Shown here one piece after another: positions 1-6,043 of a DNA stretch of 6,846 nucleotides. Within the stretch, counting starts at the first letter, position 1. The number at the start of each line of letters is the position of its first letter. Under the pieces are notes generated by a model. It had not been told where the DNA came from and ran no database searches. It saw only the letters and a program-made list of their open reading frames with translations. Location of the stretch: contig JAILJL010000186.1 of NCBI GenBank assembly GCA_024694785.1, forward strand, positions 1 to 6,846, written 5' to 3'. The DNA is from Lachnospiraceae bacterium. Its GTDB lineage: Bacteria > Bacillota > Clostridia > Lachnospirales > Lachnospiraceae. The position numbers and the translations under genes were made by a program.

Positions 1-191
1 ACTGTTGTCACCCAAACGCATTGATGACTTTAAATGAATACTTGGATGATTACGCTTCTGATGATGTAAGGACGGCAGGTAAGAAAATGCTTGAAGAAGA
101 GCTTGAGAAAATTCCAAATGAAGTAGTTCGTGAGAAAACAAGAGTGTATATTCATAACATTGATGCAGGAGAAAGAGATTTTAGATTCTAA
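1..191 (+). CDS. C-terminal end of an unidentified protein (5' truncated by window edge)
   Basis: An open frame enters from the left edge (first complete codon at position 3) and stops at TAA 189-191, giving about 62 residues. The tail is highly charged and probably helical: it has an acidic stretch (EYLDDYASDDVR), a Lys/Glu-rich helix (GKKMLEEELEKIPNE) and ends in AGERDFRF. The frame has no stops, its codon use resembles the rest of the window, and it ends 6 nt before a strong hairpin, so it is very likely a real gene. I do not recognise the family. There is no visible membrane segment or catalytic motif in the part present. It is convergent with the chemoreceptor gene, and no functional link can be drawn from that. 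Confidence 0.7.
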   Translation, partial: CCHPNALMTLNEYLDDYASDDVRTAGKKMLEEELEKIPNEVVREKTRVYIHNIDAGERDFRF

Positions 192-197
192 TATTAA

Positions 198-223
198 GGA
201 AGGTACTTAATAAAGTACCTTCC
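198..223. terminator. Bidirectional hairpin terminator between convergent genes
   Basis: GGAAGGTACTT (198-208) and AAGTACCTTCC (213-223) form a perfect 11-bp stem with a 4-nt AATA loop. It lies between the stop of the left-edge gene (191) and the stop of the chemoreceptor gene (237, minus). The flanks are AT-rich on both sides but lack a long T run, so termination may be only partly intrinsic in either direction. Its position between two convergent stops strongly supports a shared terminator. Confidence 0.75.
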
Positions 224-236
224 ATTAATTATGCAA

Positions 237-1169
237 TTATCGTTCTGTATTGTATAAGAACTTAACCGAATCTTCAAGCTGCGACAACGCCTTGTCAATA
301 GCTGCCGTATCAACTTTATTATTCTCAGCTACTGCAGGCTCATCGAAATCTCTTATGCCATTCATTCCTTCTGCAGCCTTTACGATCTTGTCGGAACTCT
401 CGCCCATCTTTTCCTTAAGTTCATCGATATACTTAACGCGTTCCTCGTTATCTGTCTTAATCTCATCAAACTTACCAAGGGCTCCGTCAATCTTGCCTCT
501 TAAATTAACAATTATATCATCATTCTTGGAACTGTCTTCAATAACTGTCGCCATCTTATTGGAAAGCTCCTGAATAATCTCCTGTATCTTCTCCGATACG
601 ACGTTGGTATTCTCGGAAAGCTTACGTACTTCTTCCGCAACTACCGCAAATCCACGGCCGGCATCACCTGCACGGGCAGCCTCTATTGATGCATTTAATG
701 CAAGGAGATTGGTCTGACTTGAAATCGCGCTGATATCTGCCATATATTCAACTATCTTGCCGATTCCCGAGCTAAGTTCCGCGCACTCTTCTCTGAAGCG
801 CTTATTGCCTTCTTCTACAGCATTGGCTGCTTCAACAACGGATTCTATTGATTTCGAACCTTCTTCAACCTTCTTCTCGCTCTCCTTGAATCCTTTGGCA
901 ACATCTGCAATTCGATTCTCCATGTCGTCCGTCGATTTGCTGACTTCAACCATTATATCGCGCTGCTCATCGAAGATTGCCTTGTTATTTCTTACCGTAT
1001 CATGATAAGACGATGCACAATCATTTGCATTAACCTCGGAAATCTTCTTTCTTATCTCTCCGATTGCATCGATTCCTTCCCTGTAGGCTCTGTCCAAACC
1101 CACGTTGTCAATCTTCCTTGTTTCCTTAACTTCTTCTGTAATATTAGTCTTTTTTGAAAATAAGCCCAT
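237..1169 (-). CDS. Soluble methyl-accepting chemotaxis protein without a sensor domain
   Basis: This 310-residue protein carries the highly conserved MCP hairpin tip at about residues 146-186 ([17 protein letters not shown], then [16 protein letters not shown]). The tip binds CheA and CheW. Long heptad-rich helices run on both sides (about 60-155 and 156-270) and would fold into the antiparallel coiled coil of a receptor dimer. There is no transmembrane segment and no recognisable PAS, globin or other input domain: the first 60 residues are short and polar, so the receptor should be cytoplasmic. No CheR-binding C-terminal pentapeptide is visible. The start is supported by GGAGGG (1177-1182) 7 nt upstream. 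The gene is transcribed alone, divergently from the dehydratase gene, and a sigma-D-like site lies about 100 bp upstream. The family call is secure, but the signal it senses is unknown. It could be relayed through a partner protein bound to the N-terminal region. Confidence 0.95.
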   Translation of the reverse strand: MGLFSKKTNITEEVKETRKIDNVGLDRAYREGIDAIGEIRKKISEVNANDCASSYHDTVRNNKAIFDEQRDIMVEVSKSTDDMENRIADVAKGFKESEKKVEEGSKSIESVVEAANAVEEGNKRFREECAELSSGIGKIVEYMADISAISSQTNLLALNASIEAARAGDAGRGFAVVAEEVRKLSENTNVVSEKIQEIIQELSNKMATVIEDSSKNDDIIVNLRGKIDGALGKFDEIKTDNEERVKYIDELKEKMGESSDKIVKAAEGMNGIRDFDEPAVAENNKVDTAAIDKALSQLEDSVKFLYNTER

Positions 1170-1209
1170 TCACAAACCCTCCATTGCAAGAATTTTCAAA
1201 GTTAAAGCT

Positions 1210-1239
1210 ATTATATTATATAATTCACCATTTAGTAAA
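1210..1239 (-). promoter_or_regulatory. Candidate vegetative promoter for the chemoreceptor gene
   Basis: On the minus strand, TTTACT (1234-1239), an 18-nt spacer and a perfect TATAAT (1210-1215) lie about 40 bp upstream of the chemoreceptor start. The -10 matches fully and the -35 matches 4 of 6. The region is very AT-rich, so chance matches are easy, and a second TATAAT overlaps at 1215-1220. Confidence 0.35.
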
Positions 1240-1265
1240 GAACTATGGAATAATTCACACAACTT

Positions 1266-1274
1266 TGATATATT
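1266..1274 (+). promoter_or_regulatory. Candidate extended -10 promoter for the dehydratase gene
   Basis: TG-A-TATATT (1266-1274) is an extended -10 element matching 5 of 6 bases of TATAAT. It would give a leader of about 40 nt before the ATG at 1324. No good -35 is present 16-18 nt upstream, as is common for extended -10 sites. It sits next to the opposing sigma-D-like -10, so the two promoters would interfere if both are real. Confidence 0.35.
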
Positions 1275-1278
1275 TAAT

Positions 1279-1306
1279 ATAACGGAAATTCGATTAAAAA
1301 CCTTTA
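1279..1306 (-). promoter_or_regulatory. Candidate sigma-D (sigma-28 type) motility promoter for the chemoreceptor gene
   Basis: On the minus strand, TAAA (1303-1306), followed by GG and T-rich sequence, is separated by 16 nt from TCCGTTAT (1279-1286). The sigma-D consensus of Gram-positive bacteria is TAAA, a 14-16 nt spacer and GCCGATAT; this site matches the -35 core, the spacing and 6 of 8 bases of the -10. Chemoreceptor genes are classical members of this regulon. The transcript would have a leader of about 100 nt. The TAAA box lies against the ribosome site of the divergent gene. Confidence 0.45.
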
Positions 1307-1323
1307 TTTAAAGGAGATGTACC

Positions 1324-2532
1324 ATGTTTAATCTTGAGAAATTCATTAATACATATGTTACGAAAAGGGAATCTTCGCTATTTATGCCGGATATAGAGGC
1401 AAATAAAGAGGAATTGACCCGCAAGATAGAAGGCAAGACCGTCCTTGTAATCGGCGGCGCCGGTTCCATAGGTTCTTCCTTTATCAAAGCGCTTCTCCCG
1501 TTTAAGCCTGCATCGCTTACCGTTGTGGACACCAATGAGAACGCTTTGACGGAGCTTACACGCGATCTTCGTTCATCCGCACTGCTTTCGGCATCATGTG
1601 ATTACATAACATATCCGATGGATTTTGCCTCACCGGTATTTGAAAAGATGTTCCGCAATCACGGCGGATTTAATATAGTAGGCAATTTCTCGGCCCATAA
1701 ACATGTGCGCTCCGAAAAGGATATTTACTCCGTAGAAGCTCTTATACAGAACAACGTGCTTCACGCAAAGCAATTACTTGACCTTCTTTCGGAATATCCA
1801 CCGGAGGAATACTTCTGCGTATCTACTGACAAGGCAGCCAATCCGGTTAATATAATGGGCGCATCAAAGCGAATAATGGAAGATGTAATATTTACCTATT
1901 CGGACCGCTTCCCTGTTAAAACCGCACGCTTTGCAAATGTAGCTTTTTCAAACGGCTCTCTTCCTGCGGGATTCATCGCAAGAATCGAGAAACTTCAGCC
2001 ACTGTCTGCTCCAAGCGATGTAAGAAGATACTTTGTAAGTCCTGAAGAATCCGGCCAGATTTGCCTTCTTTCCTGCATCTTAGGTGAGAACCGGGCAATC
2101 TTTTTCCCGAAGCTTAACGAGGCCCAGATGATGACCTTCGACGAAATAGGAACCGAGCTCCTTAAAGCCAAAGGATATGAGCCTTTATTCTGCTCATCCG
2201 ACGAAGAAGCGATAGAAAAATCCATAGAACTTAAGCACGGCAGCAATAAGTATCCTGTACATTACTCAGCTTCGGATACGTCAGGCGAGAAGGCTTACGA
2301 AGAATTCGTGACCGATACGGAAACTGCAGATTACGACAGATTCACTTCTCTCGGCGTTATTACCGGCAAGACGATTCCTGATAAGATGCGTGTAGAGAAG
2401 TTATTCAACGCTCTGTCAGGCGCTTTTACACAAAGCTCCACAACCAAAGAAGATATAGTTGCCATTCTGAAAGAGTACCTGCCGAACTTCGAGCATATCG
2501 AGACCGGCAAGTCACTCGACAGTAAGATGTAA
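1324..2532 (+). CDS. CapD/WbpM-type nucleotide-sugar 4,6-dehydratase (SDR family, soluble short form)
   Basis: This 402-residue SDR-superfamily protein has the Rossmann nucleotide motif GGAGSIG (44-50), an acidic residue ending the second strand (VVDTNEN, Asp69) and a KHV motif (126-128). Its active-site block is S167-T-D-K170, then N-x-MG-A-S-K (M178, K182). VRRYFVSPEESGQ (233-245) matches the conserved block of the polysaccharide-synthesis family. Characterised members convert UDP-GlcNAc to a 4-keto-6-deoxy sugar in the cytoplasm for capsule, O-antigen or flagellin glycans. The membrane helices of WbpM and PglF are absent; instead there is a polar extension of about 35 residues and a longer C-terminal tail. 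The start has AAGGAG (1311-1316) at a 7-nt spacing. No aminotransferase, sugar-nucleotide transferase or glycosyltransferase lies beside it, so the pathway cannot be read from context. The family is secure; the exact substrate and stereochemistry (4,6-dehydratase alone, or with 5-epimerisation as in PseB) are not. Confidence 0.88.
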   Translation: MFNLEKFINTYVTKRESSLFMPDIEANKEELTRKIEGKTVLVIGGAGSIGSSFIKALLPFKPASLTVVDTNENALTELTRDLRSSALLSASCDYITYPMDFASPVFEKMFRNHGGFNIVGNFSAHKHVRSEKDIYSVEALIQNNVLHAKQLLDLLSEYPPEEYFCVSTDKAANPVNIMGASKRIMEDVIFTYSDRFPVKTARFANVAFSNGSLPAGFIARIEKLQPLSAPSDVRRYFVSPEESGQICLLSCILGENRAIFFPKLNEAQMMTFDEIGTELLKAKGYEPLFCSSDEEAIEKSIELKHGSNKYPVHYSASDTSGEKAYEEFVTDTETADYDRFTSLGVITGKTIPDKMRVEKLFNALSGAFTQSSTTKEDIVAILKEYLPNFEHIETGKSLDSKM

Positions 2533-2549
2533 TTATAGACGCAAATTAA

Positions 2550-2578
2550 AAGAGCAGACGGATTATCCGCCTGCTCTT
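2550..2578. terminator. Bidirectional hairpin terminator between dehydratase and lipoprotein genes
   Basis: AAGAGCAG (2550-2557) pairs with CTGCTCTT (2571-2578). After a single A-C mismatch, CGGA (2559-2562) pairs with TCCG (2566-2569) around a TTA loop. It lies 18 nt after the dehydratase stop and 24 nt from the stop of the convergent lipoprotein gene. The flanks are A-rich on the left and TTAATT on the right, so short U-rich tails would follow the hairpin on either strand. Confidence 0.8.
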
Positions 2579-2601
2579 AATTATACTTATCCTTATCAAT
2601 A

Positions 2602-3261
2602 TTACTTGCGCTTGAATTCGCGCCACTCATTATCAACCTTTACTCTTAATATCTTCTTGTCGACCCGGTATTCGAATGACATTGAGTCATCATAGATTCT
2701 CTCTTCATCCCACTTTATCGCAACCGTATCCTGAGCGGTATAAAAACCTGTTCCGTTTTCATTTAAAACGAAGCTCTCCGTATAAGTAACATCAGCTCCT
2801 TCAAACTCTTCGACAAATTCTCTTACGTATTCACCCGGTACAAGACTTGTATCATTCTTCTCTTCCGGCTCGTTCTCAGCGCCTTCAACTATATAATCTC
2901 TTATGTTAAAAGCTTCCTCCGTACGTTCTTCTTCTGTGGAGATTCCCGGCATAAACTCCGTAACATATGTCTCGCCCGTTGCAGGATCGATATAATAACG
3001 AACCTGCGCAGCAGTATAAGATCTATATAAAATAACTATCTCATTATCATCCGCAGTTTCAATATCCCAGTACACAGGATAATTACCCGCATCTTCTATT
3101 CCCTGAAGATCCGGATTGGTCTTATGGCAATAATTCTTGACTGCTGCAAGCGCCTGATCCGCAGTAACTGCCTCCGCAGACTTGCCTTCTTCTCCCATCT
3201 TACCACATCCCATTAAAAGGACGCATACCAATAACAATAAAGCATACTTAATTCTTTTCAT
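2602..3261 (-). CDS. Predicted lipoprotein, PepSY-like region plus C-terminal beta domain, function unknown
   Basis: This 219-residue protein has a clear lipoprotein signal: Lys/Arg-rich start (MKRIKY), hydrophobic core, then lipobox L16-M-G-C19, so it should be lipidated and held on the outer face of the membrane. Residues 34-105 end in a strand followed by YIDPATGETYVTEF, which recalls PepSY-like modules. An acidic linker (about 108-138) leads to a beta-rich C-terminal region (141-219) with the pattern F-x-L-N-E-N-G-T-G-F-Y-T, as in lipocalin-like domains of clostridial lipoproteins. Both domain suggestions rest on pattern only. AGGAGG (3267-3272) lies 5 nt before the ATG. The gene starts 45 bp after the response regulator stop on the same strand and is probably co-transcribed with it. 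Confidence 0.85.
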   Translation of the reverse strand: MKRIKYALLLLVCVLLMGCGKMGEEGKSAEAVTADQALAAVKNYCHKTNPDLQGIEDAGNYPVYWDIETADDNEIVILYRSYTAAQVRYYIDPATGETYVTEFMPGISTEEERTEEAFNIRDYIVEGAENEPEEKNDTSLVPGEYVREFVEEFEGADVTYTESFVLNENGTGFYTAQDTVAIKWDEERIYDDSMSFEYRVDKKILRVKVDNEWREFKRK

Positions 3262-3306
3262 TTTGTCCTCCTATATAAAAGCTCTCTGATTATATTATAA
3301 TGAACA

Positions 3307-4065
3307 TTATCGCTGTTTCATGAAGAATTCTTCGAGATTATCGAGCAACTCTTTACGCTCGATATTCTTAAGGAAGTATCCTTCCGGCTTTAATGCGACA
3401 ACCGCCATAACGCTCTTTTTATCGCCTTTGCCGGTTAAGAATATAACCGGTATCTTCTTGGTCTCTTCCTCGCTCCTAAGCATCTCAAGAACCTGCGGAC
3501 CTGTCGTTACCGGCATCTCATAATCGAGAAGTATAAGATCTGCCTTATTCTTGCCAAGCCACTTAATCGCCTGCAAACCCGAAGTTGCCATAGCAACTTT
3601 GTACTTGCTCCTGAGCCACTCGCGAACCAGTCCGAGATATGTAGGATCGTCATCCACTATAAGAATGGTCTTCCTGAATTCATCAGATGCAATCTTATCC
3701 GACAGTTCCTTAATGGTACTCATGAATACCTCATTATCAAGCGGTCTTTGGAAAGTCTTATACACACTGTCACGAGGTATATTATCAACGAGTTCCTGGA
3801 GATATTCCTTCTCCGAGATTGCAATCATCTTCTTCCCGTCATCAATCATCTTGTCGGACAGAAACTGTACGACATTCCCTTTGAATCCCCTTGCGGAATC
3901 GTTATAGTAAGTAACAAGCGCCGTCTCCGGCCACTTTGCGTTGATAGAATTAACATCCTCCGGTACAAATTCGGCGCGGAAACCGAAATCATTGAGCTTC
4001 TTTACAAGCACCCTTATAAGAAAAGTCTCCTTCTCTCCTATCACCATAACTAGATTCTCACTCAT
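3307..4065 (-). CDS. Response regulator with two receiver domains (first degenerate), no output domain
   Basis: This 252-residue cytoplasmic protein has a canonical C-terminal receiver (about 132-250): acidic cluster D138-D139-D140, phospho-acceptor D181 in LLDYEMP, T211 in FLTGK and K233 in YFLKN. The usual KP is KN here. Residues 4-118 look like a second receiver fold that has lost its active site: IGEKE stands where the acidic pair should be, Tyr54 (ALVTYY) replaces the phospho-acceptor Asp, and FQRP (105-108) replaces the Lys-Pro turn. No DNA-binding, GGDEF or other output domain follows. I chose the ATG at 4065 because GGAGG (4074-4078) is 8 nt away from it. The in-frame ATG at 4071 is only 2 nt from that site. 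The lipoprotein gene follows after 45 bp. The protein is probably a signalling adaptor or phosphate sink; no kinase is in the window. Confidence 0.92.
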   Translation of the reverse strand: MSENLVMVIGEKETFLIRVLVKKLNDFGFRAEFVPEDVNSINAKWPETALVTYYNDSARGFKGNVVQFLSDKMIDDGKKMIAISEKEYLQELVDNIPRDSVYKTFQRPLDNEVFMSTIKELSDKIASDEFRKTILIVDDDPTYLGLVREWLRSKYKVAMATSGLQAIKWLGKNKADLILLDYEMPVTTGPQVLEMLRSEEETKKIPVIFLTGKGDKKSVMAVVALKPEGYFLKNIERKELLDNLEEFFMKQR

Positions 4066-4152
4066 AACCATAACCTCCGGTCATCATTCGATTAATTCTT
4101 CCATTGCTTCCCTGTCATTCCCATTATTGTCCTCTTCTTCGCAATTATAAAA

Positions 4153-4161
4153 AGTATAGCA
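4153..4161 (-). promoter_or_regulatory. Candidate extended -10 promoter for the response regulator-lipoprotein unit
   Basis: On the minus strand, TG-C-TATACT (4153-4161) is an extended -10 with 5 of 6 matches. A leader of about 80 nt would precede the start at 4065. A second box, TATAAT, lies about 10 nt downstream. No convincing -35 is seen. Confidence 0.4.
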
Positions 4162-4248
4162 ACTCTTTTTGAAATTCTTATGAAATATTGAAGACTTTCG
4201 GGCGGTTACCACGTTTTTATAAATGTGCTTAATATGAAAAATTTCTTA

Positions 4249-4277
4249 TTTAAAAGTTGTCGTAAAAATGATAAAAT
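4249..4277 (+). promoter_or_regulatory. Candidate promoter of the lipid operon
   Basis: TTTAAA (4249-4254, 4 of 6 matches to the -35), a 17-nt spacer and TAAAAT (4272-4277, 5 of 6) form a plausible vegetative promoter. A TG at 4269-4270 makes it an extended -10. Transcription would begin near 4284, about 22 nt before the ATG at 4306. This also argues against a start at 4225, which lies upstream of the promoter. Confidence 0.45.
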
Positions 4278-4305
4278 AGACGTAGTATATTCGGGGAGTA
4301 ACTTT

Positions 4306-4989
4306 ATGAATTGCAATGTGATAAAAAGAATCTTAAGCAGGCTGTTTCGTGACAGATTATATCTTCCTTTGCTTGCAACCCTTGCAGTTAACTTTTTTAC
4401 TTACAACGCATCAAGGGTATGGACCGGCAACAGATTTCACTTCGACTTTACAACCACTGTCGATCTTGCGATTCCGGTCCTTCCATGGACGACAATAATC
4501 TATCTTGCGAGCTTTTTGTTTTGGATTATCAATTATACTATTGGAATCATGCAGAACTCGGACAAAGCTTATCATTTCCTGAGTTCTGATATTTTTGCGA
4601 AAATTTGCTGTCTTATCATCTTTACGGTACTTCCGACAACCAACATCCGTCCGGAAATTACAGGCACCGGAATCTTTGATAAGCTGCTTATTTTTATCTA
4701 TTCGGTAGACGCCGCAGACAATCTTCTTCCTTCCATTCACTGCCTGACCAGCCACTTCTGCTGTATAGCGGTGCGAAGGAATGACAATGTCCCGATGTGG
4801 TACAAGATCTTCTCTCATGTCTTTGCAATTATGATATATATATCGACTCTTACCACAAGACAACATATTATCATCGATGTAATTGCGGGAGTCCTTCTTG
4901 CAGAGATATCTTACCACATAACGGCAAGAACAGGATTTGCCGACTTCTACAGAAGAATCTACGACAAAGGCAGGGAAAAAGATGTCTAA
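4306..4989 (+). CDS. PAP2-family membrane phosphatase/phosphotransferase-like protein
   Basis: This 227-residue protein has about five or six hydrophobic segments (near 17-34, 57-79, 97-112, 128-134, 168-183 and 186-203). It carries the three PAP2 blocks in divergent form: R115-P116 (TTNIRP) for block 1 without its lysine, P142-S-I-H145 for block 2, and S180...H187-I-I-I-D191 for block 3 with Thr where the usual SR arginine sits. The putative catalytic His145, His187 and Asp191 are all present. Family members hydrolyse lipid phosphates or, in the Aur1-like branch, transfer phosphorylated head groups at the outer face of the membrane. GGGGAG (4293-4298) at a 7-nt spacing fixes the start at 4306 rather than the in-frame ATG at 4225. 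The stop overlaps the next start by 8 nt (ATGTCTAA), indicating coupled translation. The substrate is unknown; the operon suggests a phospholipid. Confidence 0.85.
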   Translation: MNCNVIKRILSRLFRDRLYLPLLATLAVNFFTYNASRVWTGNRFHFDFTTTVDLAIPVLPWTTIIYLASFLFWIINYTIGIMQNSDKAYHFLSSDIFAKICCLIIFTVLPTTNIRPEITGTGIFDKLLIFIYSVDAADNLLPSIHCLTSHFCCIAVRRNDNVPMWYKIFSHVFAIMIYISTLTTRQHIIIDVIAGVLLAEISYHITARTGFADFYRRIYDKGREKDV

Positions 4990-6040
4990 GCGTAAATTCA
5001 ACAAAAATACATTATGGCCGTTCATTACACTTATAATCGCGGCACTTACGATAAAGGCAGTCTTCGCTGCCAACAAAGACCTATCAATACTGGCATTGCT
5101 TAAGACCTTGAACAACGCAAAGCCGGGATGGCTTATAGCTACACTTCTTTGCATGCTCGGATTCATTGCTTTCGAAGGGCTGGCCCTTAAGCATATCCTC
5201 AAAAGCGCCGACATCAAGGTCAAGCCAATGCAGGGTCTTGTATACGCAGCGTCGGATCAGTTCTTCTCGGCAATAACCCCGTCTGCTACAGGTGGGCAGC
5301 CTGCCAGCGCACTTTTTATGAGTGCCAACGGCATTCCGACTGCGACAATTACCGTTGCTTTACTGGTCAACTTAATAATGTATACCACCTCAACCGTGGT
5401 TATCGGTCTTTTCTCAATAATTACACGACCGCATCTGCTTATGGCACTTTCACCGATCTCGAAGATACTTATCTCCCTCGGTATGATGGTTATGACGATT
5501 CTAACCGTTCTTTTCATCGCACTTCTCCGTCGTGGTGCCAAATTACACAGCCTCGGTATTACTGTAATCAATTTCTTATGCAGAATTCATCTTATGCATA
5601 GAAAAGAGCACTGGTTATCACGTCTCGATCATGTAGTATACGATTATACTCTTTGCTCGGATGCTTTAAGCGGCAATGTCAAAGTATTGGTCATCGCTTT
5701 CTTGCTTAATCTGGGACAGAAAGTATCACAGATATCGGTTACACCGATGCTGAATTTCGCATTTAAAAAGCCGTGCCTTTCACAGGGCTTCGACTTATGG
5801 ATTCTGCAAGCTTTTTCTCAGGTCGGTTCCTACTGCGTTCCGATTCCGGGAGGTATGGGCGCTACCGATTACATCATGCTCGACGGCTTCAGACTCCTAT
5901 TCGATGAAGACTATACTTTCATCCTCGAGACCATTTCGAGATCAATCTCGTTCTATATATGCACGTTGGCCACAGGCCTCATCGTTCTTATCGGCTATAT
6001 CGTAGTAAGGATAAGAGCACACCAAACAAAAAAGGAGTAA
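4982..6040 (+). CDS. UPF0104/LPG-synthase transmembrane-region (flippase-like) family protein
   Basis: This 352-residue polytopic membrane protein has hydrophobic segments near 11-30, 48-66, 121-147, 160-182, 189-203, 233-258, 275-288 and 325-343. It carries both signatures of the family that includes the membrane part of MprF, YbhN and AglD: F95-S-A-I-T-P100 with GGQP (104-107), and P287-I-P-G-G-M-G-A-T-D296, where the usual final residue is Glu. The soluble aminoacyl-transferase domain of full MprF is absent, so it should not lysylate lipids by itself. Stand-alone members are thought to bind or flip lipids. The ATG at 4982 is chosen: AGGG lies about 7 nt upstream and the overlap with the PAP2 stop is only 8 nt. 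The longer frame would need a TTG at 4937. Phosphatidylserine synthase follows after 3 nt. Confidence 0.85.
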   Translation: MSKRKFNKNTLWPFITLIIAALTIKAVFAANKDLSILALLKTLNNAKPGWLIATLLCMLGFIAFEGLALKHILKSADIKVKPMQGLVYAASDQFFSAITPSATGGQPASALFMSANGIPTATITVALLVNLIMYTTSTVVIGLFSIITRPHLLMALSPISKILISLGMMVMTILTVLFIALLRRGAKLHSLGITVINFLCRIHLMHRKEHWLSRLDHVVYDYTLCSDALSGNVKVLVIAFLLNLGQKVSQISVTPMLNFAFKKPCLSQGFDLWILQAFSQVGSYCVPIPGGMGATDYIMLDGFRLLFDEDYTFILETISRSISFYICTLATGLIVLIGYIVVRIRAHQTKKE

Positions 6041-6043
6041 TTT

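Noticed and set aside
1301..1314. CCTTTA-TT-TAAAGG inverted repeat overlapping the dehydratase ribosome site
   Set aside because: A 2-nt loop cannot close and the remaining stem would be too weak to hide the ribosome site. It is explained by the TAAA box and AAGGAG lying side by side.
3294..3299. TATAAT on the minus strand between the response regulator and the lipoprotein genes
   Set aside because: There is no acceptable -35 and no TG extension. In so AT-rich a gap the hexamer alone is weak evidence for a separate lipoprotein promoter.
4066..4071. ATG at 4071 as the start of the response regulator
   Set aside because: It is only 2 nt from the GGAGG; the ATG at 4065 is 8 nt away.
3551..4150. 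Overlapping plus-strand frames antisense to the response regulator
   Set aside because: The minus-strand product has unmistakable receiver motifs; the plus-strand translations are Ser/Leu-rich shadows without ribosome sites.
4225..4305. In-frame ATG at 4225 as the start of the PAP2 gene (27 extra residues)
   Set aside because: It has no ribosome site, the extra residues are polar and unlike the family, and the region contains the likely promoter. The ATG at 4306 has GGGGAG at ideal spacing.
4937..4981. TTG start giving 15 extra residues on the flippase-like protein
   Set aside because: It would overlap the PAP2 gene by 53 nt and has no properly spaced ribosome site. The ATG at 4982 gives a typical short overlap.
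4411..5223. Long minus-strand frame (270 codons) antisense to the PAP2 and flippase-like genes
   Set aside because: It is a shadow of two genes with clear family motifs, it crosses their junction, and its translation is a low-complexity basic mixture with no recognisable domain.
4982..6040. Full MprF (lysyl-phosphatidylglycerol synthase) annotation
   Set aside because: Only the membrane flippase-like region is present. The soluble aminoacyl-transferase domain is missing, and the next gene starts 3 nt later in a different family.
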